Position numbers and translations under genes: made by a program
The notes under the pieces: model-generated
Databases searched by the model: none
What the model was told of the DNA's origin: nothing
The model's input: only the letters and a program-made list of their open reading frames with translations
Source of the DNA: Terriglobia bacterium
Lineage (GTDB): Bacteria > Acidobacteriota > Terriglobia > UBA7540
Reading direction: 5' to 3'
DNA: 11,834 bases
Assembly: GCA_022866195.1 (NCBI GenBank)
Contig: JALHUF010000657.1
Coordinates: forward strand, 1 to 11,834
Part shown: positions 6,253-11,834 of the stretch, piece after piece
Numbering within the stretch: position 1 is the first letter of the stretch
Layout: each line of letters opens with the position of its first letter

Positions 6253-9200
6253 ATGCGCGTCCTTTCCCGTCTCGTCCCGCTTTTGCTTTTGGTCTTCGTC
6301 TTGGGCGCGTCCGCCCTGGGCGCTGAGAAAGTGCTCTGGCAGCTGGGTAAACAAGATTATTCGGACCACGAGTTCACCCTCTGGCCGGATCCACAGGTGA
6401 GCGAGCCAGTCGTCGTGCGCCCCGGGAGCGCAGACAGTGAAAAGCTCTGGCCCAAGTTTCACCCGGGCTCAGGCAACGGCGCGATGGGGGGTAAGGCACA
6501 CCCGTACACCCTGCTGTTCAATCTTGACCAGCCGCCGCGCGGCACGTTCTACCTGAATCTCGGCCTGCTGTTCCGGCAGCCGCGCATCCCGATTCTCCGC
6601 ATCGAAATCAACGGCCACACGGGAAACTACTACCTGAGTCCAAAGCTGAGTTTCGAGTTAGGCGACCAGGGAGATGTCTTCAATCCCATTCACGCCTCCG
6701 AGCAGCGGCGGATTGCGCTGCCTGCTCGATATTTCAGCGTCGGCGAGAATCGCCTGACGCTCACCTGTCTGGATGATCCCCCGACGGTCACCAACCCCAT
6801 CACAGCCGGCGGCCCGGGTGATTCCGGCCTGTATTACGATTCCCTTTCAGTTTCCCACGACCCAGGGGCGATCGGCGACGAAAAGCTCAGCATGGCTTTC
6901 GAGCCCACCATTTTCTTCCGTAGCTCCGGCGAGGGACTCACCGAGGAATGCTGGCTGACCGTGCGGTATCCGGACTCCTGGCAGGGAGGGAGAGCGCGCA
7001 TCGTTCTGGGTAGTTACACCACGCGCATCGGTCTGCCCAAGAACTCCGAATTCGGTGAGGCCCGCTACAAGATCCAGGTTCCCGATGGCACGCCCGCCGG
7101 AGCCGCCCGCATCGAGCTGGCGGAATTCAAGCCCGGCAGACTGCGCCCAGTGTTTTCCGTGGATTTCGCCCCGCGGCGGAAATGGAAGATCTACTACGCG
7201 CCCAACGAGCACCTGGACATAGGCTTCACCGATTATCAAGCGAAGGTGGCCGAAGTCCTCGCCCGACAGCTCGACGGCCTCTTCCCAGTGCTCCAAGCCC
7301 ACCCGGACTACCGTTTCAACCTGGACGGAAGCTGGATTGTCGAACAGTGGCTGGCGACGCGCACAGCCGCGCAGGCTCGCCGCTTTGCCGACGCCGCCCG
7401 AGCCGGCAAAATCGCTGTGAATGCTTTCTATGCCGGCTTCCTGACCCAGGCCCTTTCGCTGGAGGAACTATGCCGCGGGATGTATTTCAGCAAGGAACTG
7501 GAATCACGTTACGGCGTTCCCTTTGAATTCGCGAATGTAACCGACGTGCCGTCTTACTCGTGGTCGCTGCCCTCTGTTCTGGCCGCGGCGGGTGTCCACT
7601 ACTTCGCCGCAGGTGGCACTCAGGACCGCGGCCCGCTTCTCGCCCACGGGCGCTGGAACCTGCGCTCGCCGTTCTGGTGGGAAGGGCCCGACGGGGCGCG
7701 GGTGCTCGCCTGGTACTCCTACCATTACCATCAACTGCGGGCCGTTTTCGGTTTGCCCCCGGGGCTCGAAGCTGGTTCGGGCGGTCTCTCTACTTTCCTT
7801 CAAGCCTTTGAACGCCCCGATTATCTTCCGGACGCCGTGCTCCTTTATGGCACTGAGGTCGAAAACGTGCCACTCGACTACCAGGATGCCGAACTGGCCA
7901 CGCGCTGGAACGCGCAGTACGCCTATCCCCAGATCATCCCCAGCCGGTTTGCCGACTATTTCCGCTATGTCGAAGAACGCTACGCTGCCCGCCTGCCCGT
8001 CATCCGCGGCGACAGCGGGGCCTATTGGGAAGATGGCGTGGGAACTGCCGCCGCTGCCACAGCGCGTTACCGGACAGGTCAGACGCGGGCGCTGGCTGCC
8101 GATGCCCTCGCCGCACTCACCGCCAGCTTCACTGCGGCACTGCGCTTCCCTCTGGACCTCAGCCGCGACATCTGGCGGAACCTTATGCTCCACGGCGAGC
8201 ATACGATCACTTCCTATCGCGGGCCTCTGCAGCCAGAGCACGACGAGGCGACAGCGCAAATGGAGGTAAAGGCAAGCCGGACCTGGCGGGCGGAAAGGGA
8301 GATCGACGAGCGTCTGCGCCGCGGCCTAAGCCAGCTTGCGGACCGGATCGACACGCAGGGTGAAAACCTGATTGTGTTCAATCCTTTGAGCTGGAAACGC
8401 AGCGGGCTGGTGCGGTTCCAAGTGGATACTGGTACCACCCTTACGGACGTCGCTTCAAACAGGCCAGTCCCTTACGAAGTGGTCGAGGAACACGAGGGGT
8501 ATCACACTATTCGCTTCTGGGTGCAGGATGTTCCCTCCCTGGGTTACAAGGTCTATCGCCTGGGGCGCGGCCCGACCGTGCTGTCGGGGCGTTCGGAGCC
8601 GGAAAGCAACGTCTTTCAGAACAAGTTCTACCGAATCACGCTCGACCCGACGCGCGGCGCCATCAAGAGCCTCTACGACAAGGAGCTGGGACGCGAGCTG
8701 GTGGATAGCGCCAGCCCGTACTTGTTGAACGAGTACCTGTACGTCACAGGCGGCGGCAGCGAGAAGGGGCGCGGCGAGGAGGCCGAGGCTACCCAGCTCA
8801 CGCGTGTGGCGCGGCATTTGCCCTTCGCCGAGCTCAACATCCACCATCCGGAAGCCGGCCAGATTGTATCGGTGGAGAAAACGCCGTGGGGGCATGTGGT
8901 GCGGCTGGCAGCATGCGCGCTCAACACGCCGGTGATTGAAACGGAGATTCTGTTGCCCGACGATGAAAAGCGCATTGAGATCCGCAACCACATCCGCAAG
9001 GATCTAGCCTACGCCAAGGAAGCTGCGTACTTCGCCTTTCCCTGGGCCATGGCGAACGGCACGTTTCGCCTCGACATCGCCAACGGCTGGGTTGATCCGG
9101 AGAAAGACCTGCTCGTGGGCGGAGGGAGCGAATGGTTTGCTCCCCAGAACTGGGTGAACGTCGAGGATGGCTCAGGCGCCGTCACGCTGGCGGTGGTAGA

Positions 9201-9765
9201 TGCACCGCTGGTTTCGCTGGGCGACATCAACCGCGGCCGCTGGCCCGCCAAATTCGCCAAAGCCTCTTCGGCGGTGTTCTCCTACGCGCTGAATAATTAC
9301 TGGTTCACGAACACGCCGCCGGGTCAGTCCGGCGACTTCGTTTTCCGCTACGCGATTTCCAGCGGGGCTCAGTTCGATCCACAGCAGGCAACGCGGTTCG
9401 CGCGGGAGGCCCGCGCCTCGCTGGAAGTCTCTCAGCTTCGCCCGAGCGATAAGAAGTTGGAGTCGGCGGCTCAGCCCGGGGCGCTTCCAGCAGGCGAAGC
9501 CAGCCTGGTTGAGGTTGCGCCCGACAACGTGGTGGTTGCCGCCCTGAAAGGCGCGGAGGACGGCGAGGGATTGGTCGTCAGGGTTCTTGAGATTGCCGGC
9601 AAGGCCGCCGAGGGCAAGCTGACGTTTCCTCTGCTCACTATCGCCTCGGCCAAGGAAGCGAACGCAGTTGAGGTTCCTGGCAAGGCTTTGGAGATCGATG
9701 CACACAGCGTGCGCTTCAGCATCAAGCCGCACCAAGTGCTGACCATCCGGCTGGCAACACAGTAG
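6253..9765 (+). CDS. Exported GH38-like (alpha-mannosidase superfamily) glycosidase with N-terminal carbohydrate-binding-like domain
   Basis: Large secreted or periplasmic glycosidase, 1170 residues. ATG at 6253 has AGGAG 8 nt upstream. A signal peptide (MRVLSRL, Leu/Val core, cleavage near residues 21-24, ASA/LGA) is clear. Residues about 25-206 form a beta-rich domain (VLWQLGKQDYSDHEF, RIEINGHTG, GLYYDSLSV) resembling the C-terminal carbohydrate-binding domain of rhamnogalacturonan lyases. The GH38 catalytic barrel follows (about 313-570): zinc-ligand motif EHLDIGFTD with His320 and Asp322, and TDVPSYSWSLPSVL with Asp431 in the nucleophile/zinc position of canonical W-x2-D-x-F-G-x-S. The LHGEHT segment (His647/His650) is a candidate for the last zinc ligand. 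A helical region and the GH38 C-terminal beta domains complete it (NLIVFNPLSW from about 704; final domain to 1170). The motifs differ from true alpha-mannosidases, so the sugar released is unknown. The N-terminal domain hints at plant-type polysaccharides. The stop codon lies in the edge of the downstream repeat. Confidence 0.88.
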   Translation: MRVLSRLVPLLLLVFVLGASALGAEKVLWQLGKQDYSDHEFTLWPDPQVSEPVVVRPGSADSEKLWPKFHPGSGNGAMGGKAHPYTLLFNLDQPPRGTFYLNLGLLFRQPRIPILRIEINGHTGNYYLSPKLSFELGDQGDVFNPIHASEQRRIALPARYFSVGENRLTLTCLDDPPTVTNPITAGGPGDSGLYYDSLSVSHDPGAIGDEKLSMAFEPTIFFRSSGEGLTEECWLTVRYPDSWQGGRARIVLGSYTTRIGLPKNSEFGEARYKIQVPDGTPAGAARIELAEFKPGRLRPVFSVDFAPRRKWKIYYAPNEHLDIGFTDYQAKVAEVLARQLDGLFPVLQAHPDYRFNLDGSWIVEQWLATRTAAQARRFADAARAGKIAVNAFYAGFLTQALSLEELCRGMYFSKELESRYGVPFEFANVTDVPSYSWSLPSVLAAAGVHYFAAGGTQDRGPLLAHGRWNLRSPFWWEGPDGARVLAWYSYHYHQLRAVFGLPPGLEAGSGGLSTFLQAFERPDYLPDAVLLYGTEVENVPLDYQDAELATRWNAQYAYPQIIPSRFADYFRYVEERYAARLPVIRGDSGAYWEDGVGTAAAATARYRTGQTRALAADALAALTASFTAALRFPLDLSRDIWRNLMLHGEHTITSYRGPLQPEHDEATAQMEVKASRTWRAEREIDERLRRGLSQLADRIDTQGENLIVFNPLSWKRSGLVRFQVDTGTTLTDVASNRPVPYEVVEEHEGYHTIRFWVQDVPSLGYKVYRLGRGPTVLSGRSEPESNVFQNKFYRITLDPTRGAIKSLYDKELGRELVDSASPYLLNEYLYVTGGGSEKGRGEEAEATQLTRVARHLPFAELNIHHPEAGQIVSVEKTPWGHVVRLAACALNTPVIETEILLPDDEKRIEIRNHIRKDLAYAKEAAYFAFPWAMANGTFRLDIANGWVDPEKDLLVGGGSEWFAPQNWVNVEDGSGAVTLAVVDAPLVSLGDINRGRWPAKFAKASSAVFSYALNNYWFTNTPPGQSGDFVFRYAISSGAQFDPQQATRFAREARASLEVSQLRPSDKKLESAAQPGALPAGEASLVEVAPDNVVVAALKGAEDGEGLVVRVLEIAGKAAEGKLTFPLLTIASAKEANAVEVPGKALEIDAHSVRFSIKPHQVLTIRLATQ

Positions 9766-9915
9766 CGGCGATACGTGGAGGCTGTCTCACAACCGATGCT
9801 GTAGCGGCGGCGTCCCCGCCGCCGAGGGTTTGCTTTCAACGGGTTCGGCGATGAGACATCGCCGCTACAGTTGTAAACGCGGCGTTTTGAGACAGCCTCC
9901 GTGAATCGCCCCTAC
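9762..9915. repeat. Nested inverted-repeat element (MITE- or REP-like) with two perfect hairpins
   Basis: A perfect 13-bp terminal inverted repeat, GGAGGCTGTCTCA (9777-9789) and TGAGACAGCCTCC (9888-9900), brackets a 124-bp unit. The match extends outward to 28 bp with four mismatches (9762-9789 against 9888-9915). Inside is a second perfect inverted pair, CTGTAGCGGCG (9799-9809) and CGCCGCTACAG (9860-9870). Within that are two perfect 8-bp hairpins: CGGCGGCG-TCCC-CGCCGCCG (9805-9824) and CGGCGATG-AGA-CATCGCCG (9846-9864). It contains no open frame with a recognisable product. The layout fits a non-autonomous mobile element or a palindromic intergenic repeat family. It begins at the stop codon of the glycosidase gene and ends just before pyrK, so it may also help end the upstream transcript. 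No target-site duplication is obvious. Confidence 0.75.
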
Positions 9916-9932
9916 AACGGCTGGCGCGCTTC

Positions 9933-9941
9933 TGCTAACAT
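9933..9941 (+). promoter_or_regulatory. Extended -10-like element directly before pyrK
   Basis: TGC-TAACAT (9933-9941) is an extended -10 hexamer matching 4 of 6 consensus positions, with no convincing -35 (9913-9918 reads TACAAC). It ends 7 nt before the ATG at 9949, so transcription would start at or next to the start codon. No ribosome-binding site is visible between it and the ATG. Confidence 0.4.
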
Positions 9942-9948
9942 ACTTGAG

Positions 9949-10815
9949 ATGTACGACGACATCGTGGCCGTCACCGAAAACCAACCTCTCAGCGGCGGCC
10001 ATTTCCTTTTGAGCCTGCACTCTCCGCGTCAAGCGCGCGCCACGCGCCCGGGTCAATTCGCCATGCTGCGCTTGCTCGGCCGCTCGGACGTGTTGCTGCG
10101 CCGACCGATGAGCATCTACGACACGAAGCCTGCTGCACGACCCAGAGGGAGGAGCCGGGCCAAGGGGTCGCCCGAAATCATCCAGCTTCTCTACAAGGCC
10201 GTAGGGCGAGGGACGCGGCTGATGGCCGACCTCCAGCCCGGAGACCGGGTCGGGTTGCTGGGGCCGCTGGGCCATGGATTTTTCGAAGAGGATTACCTGC
10301 CCCAGGCGCGGGAGGCTGACGAGATCCTGCTGGTGGCCGGCGGCATCGGCATCGCGGCACTCCTGCTTCCGGCCAAGCAACTCGCCGGAGCGGGGTTTGG
10401 TCAGCGGCTGTTTTTCGGAGGCGGTACGAAAGCGGACTTGGTGGGATTCAGAGAATTCAAGCCTTTGGTGCGCGAAACCTTGCTGGCTACCGAGGACGGT
10501 TCGGTGGGCCATCACGGCTTCGTCACTCGGCCCCTCGAAGCGCACTTGGCGCGTCACCGGAAAAAGAACTTTCTGCTGCTGGCGTGCGGGCCTTGGGCGA
10601 TGCTAGAGGCTATGGTGGAAATCGCGAAGTCATACGGCCACCGCTGCCTGGTGTCTTTGGAAAACCGCATGGGTTGCGGTCTGGGTGTCTGTCTGGGTTG
10701 CTCAATCCGGGTGCGGGGAGAAGGCCACGGAGCCTACGAGCGCGTCTGCACCGAAGGGCCGGTGTTCTGGGCGGAAAAGGTGGTTTGGGAAAGAGAGCAG
10801 GTCCTCGAGAGTTGA
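9949..10815 (+). CDS. pyrK: Dihydroorotate dehydrogenase B, electron-transfer (FAD/2Fe-2S) subunit
   Basis: Cytoplasmic flavoprotein of 288 residues that passes electrons from PyrD to NAD+ in UMP biosynthesis. The FAD domain has the R-x-x-S motif as Arg52-Pro-Met-Ser55. The NAD domain has GGIG at 131-134 and CGPWAML from 213. The C-terminal [2Fe-2S] site is Cys243-x4-Cys248-x2-Cys251-x15-Cys267, close to the characterised Lactococcus PyrK spacing. I chose ATG at 9949 because family homology begins at [14 protein letters not shown]. The in-frame GTG at 9901 lies in the repeat element and would add 16 unrelated residues. Residues about 60-75 are a very basic insert ([16 protein letters not shown]) between the FAD motif and [14 protein letters not shown], coded with AGA/AGG codons that look uncommon elsewhere here. 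pyrD follows in the same direction, with its start 11 or 77 nt downstream depending on the codon used, so the two form an operon. Confidence 0.93.
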   Translation: MYDDIVAVTENQPLSGGHFLLSLHSPRQARATRPGQFAMLRLLGRSDVLLRRPMSIYDTKPAARPRGRSRAKGSPEIIQLLYKAVGRGTRLMADLQPGDRVGLLGPLGHGFFEEDYLPQAREADEILLVAGGIGIAALLLPAKQLAGAGFGQRLFFGGGTKADLVGFREFKPLVRETLLATEDGSVGHHGFVTRPLEAHLARHRKKNFLLLACGPWAMLEAMVEIAKSYGHRCLVSLENRMGCGLGVCLGCSIRVRGEGHGAYERVCTEGPVFWAEKVVWEREQVLES

Positions 10816-10892
10816 AGAGAAATCAAATGTCGAAGGTCCAAGGTCGCAAAGGCCGAGGCCACGCGCCAAGAGCAACGGGCGAGGCGGGAAGG

Positions 10893-11834
10893 GTGCCTGC
10901 CTTCGTCCCGCGCATCGACACGACCATCGCCGGAGTGCATTTCCAGAACCCGGTGCTGACCGCCAGCGGCACCTTCGGCTACGGGCAGGAATTCGCTCAG
11001 CTGATTGACTTGAACCAATTAGGCGGCATCGTGGTGAAGGGCATCTCCGCCGACCCCATGCCAGGCAATCCTTCCCCCCGCATCTACGAGACTGAGTCCG
11101 GGATGCTGAATGCCATCGGATTGCAGAACATCGGCGCCCAGAGATTCCTGAAGGAGAAGTTGCCCTTTCTTCGCACCTTGAAGGCGCGTTGCATTGTCAA
11201 TGTCTTCGGCTATTCCACGGCGGATTACGTCCGCTGCCTTGAGATCCTCAATGCCGGCGACGGCATCGACGCCTACGAACTGAACATTTCCTGCCCTAAC
11301 ACTCGGGCGGGCGGAATGGTCTATGGCAACGACCCGAAATTGACCGAGGAGGTGGTGGCCGCCGCGAAGAAAGTGGCGCGTTTCCCGGTCATCGTGAAGC
11401 TCTCCCCGAACGTCACCGATATTACGGTAACTGCCCGGGCGGCCGAGGCGGCGGGCGCCGACGCGCTGTCGCTTGTCAACACCTTCGTGGGGATGGCCGT
11501 CGACATCCAGACGCGTACCCCGCGTATCTCGAATGCCACCGGAGGGCTCTCGGGACCCGCCATCAAACCTGTGGCTTTGCGCATGGTCTACCAGACCTAT
11601 CGCGCCGTGAAGATTCCCCTCATCGGCATCGGCGGGATCGCGACGCCGGAGGATGCCCTGGAGTATCTCATCGTCGGCGCACAAGCCGTGCAGGTGGGCA
11701 CAGCAAACTTCTACGACCCTGGAACCTCGCTCCGCATTGCCCAGGGAATCCGCGACTACTGCCAGCGGAGGCATTTGCACCTCTCGGAACTCATTGGCAG
11801 CCAGCGACTACCCGAGCACCTAGCCCCGGGCGCG
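10893..11834 (+). CDS. pyrD: Dihydroorotate dehydrogenase B, catalytic subunit (class 1B), 3'-truncated
   Basis: FMN enzyme that oxidises dihydroorotate to orotate and, with PyrK, reduces NAD+. The frame stays open to the last base, with 314 codons visible. Class 1B proteins have about 305-315 residues, so only the very end is missing. Family signatures are [33 protein letters not shown], and [14 protein letters not shown] with the catalytic Cys134. The Cys base marks class 1 and sits at nearly the same position as Cys135 in Lactococcus Pyr[23 protein letters not shown], and [27 protein letters not shown] (FMN phosphate site) follow in order. I prefer the GTG at 10893 (GAGG 8 nt upstream), which gives [14 protein letters not shown]. 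An in-frame ATG at 10827 would add 22 basic, low-complexity residues, has only a weak GAAGAGA upstream, and its codons look non-coding. Pairing with pyrK supports class 1B. Confidence 0.95.
   Translation, partial: MPAFVPRIDTTIAGVHFQNPVLTASGTFGYGQEFAQLIDLNQLGGIVVKGISADPMPGNPSPRIYETESGMLNAIGLQNIGAQRFLKEKLPFLRTLKARCIVNVFGYSTADYVRCLEILNAGDGIDAYELNISCPNTRAGGMVYGNDPKLTEEVVAAAKKVARFPVIVKLSPNVTDITVTARAAEAAGADALSLVNTFVGMAVDIQTRTPRISNATGGLSGPAIKPVALRMVYQTYRAVKIPLIGIGGIATPEDALEYLIVGAQAVQVGTANFYDPGTSLRIAQGIRDYCQRRHLHLSELIGSQRLPEHLAPGA

Noticed and set aside
9901..9948. GTG at 9901 as the pyrK start, adding 16 residues
   Set aside because: It lies inside the imperfect end of the repeat element, has no suitable ribosome-binding site, and the extra residues precede the point where family similarity begins (ATG at 9949).
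10827..10892. ATG at 10827 as the pyrD start
   Set aside because: It would add 22 basic residues absent from the family, with a weak ribosome-binding site and atypical codons. The GTG at 10893 gives a normal N-terminus. It remains a possible alternative.

Overview
The window is about 11.8 kb of GC-rich bacterial chromosome, roughly 60% G+C by eye, with eight protein-coding genes. Six are complete and one is cut at each edge. I see no rRNA, tRNA, CRISPR array, transposase or phage gene. Gene content, codon use and the GC-rich hairpin repeat before the pyrimidine genes would fit an environmental Acidobacteriota genome, but no marker gene is present, so the phylum is a guess.

Layout. (1) 1-1479, plus strand: the C-terminal part of an Nramp-type divalent metal transporter, followed after 12 bp by a single-domain universal stress protein, probably one operon. 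(2) 1480-1800: a 321-bp gap with no convincing gene. (3) 1801-3850, plus strand: an aldo/keto reductase, then an S-adenosylmethionine hydrolase (DUF62 family) with its own probable promoter and a TTG start. (4) 3920-6039, minus strand: a CNNM/HlyC/CorC-type membrane protein with two CBS domains, and a small DUF3592-like membrane protein ending in a zinc ribbon. Each has a promoter-like sequence ending in TAGAAT. (5) 6253-9765, plus strand: a 1170-residue exported GH38-like glycosidase with an extra N-terminal carbohydrate-binding-like domain. (6) 9762-9915: a compact nested inverted repeat with two perfect hairpins, filling the gap between the glycosidase and the next gene. (7) 9949-11834, plus strand: pyrK and pyrD, the electron-transfer and catalytic subunits of a class 1B (NAD-linked) dihydroorotate dehydrogenase for UMP synthesis. 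pyrD runs off the end but is nearly complete.

The genes are mostly unrelated housekeeping and accessory functions: metal uptake and stress, redox, SAM turnover, ion transport, polysaccharide breakdown and pyrimidine synthesis. Only the Nramp/USP pair and pyrK/pyrD look like true functional units. I found no convincing new multi-gene system. The most notable items are the nested inverted repeat at 9762-9915, the divergent GH38-like enzyme, a possibly leaderless pyrK, and the DUF3592/zinc-ribbon protein with a Ser/Tyr-rich segment.
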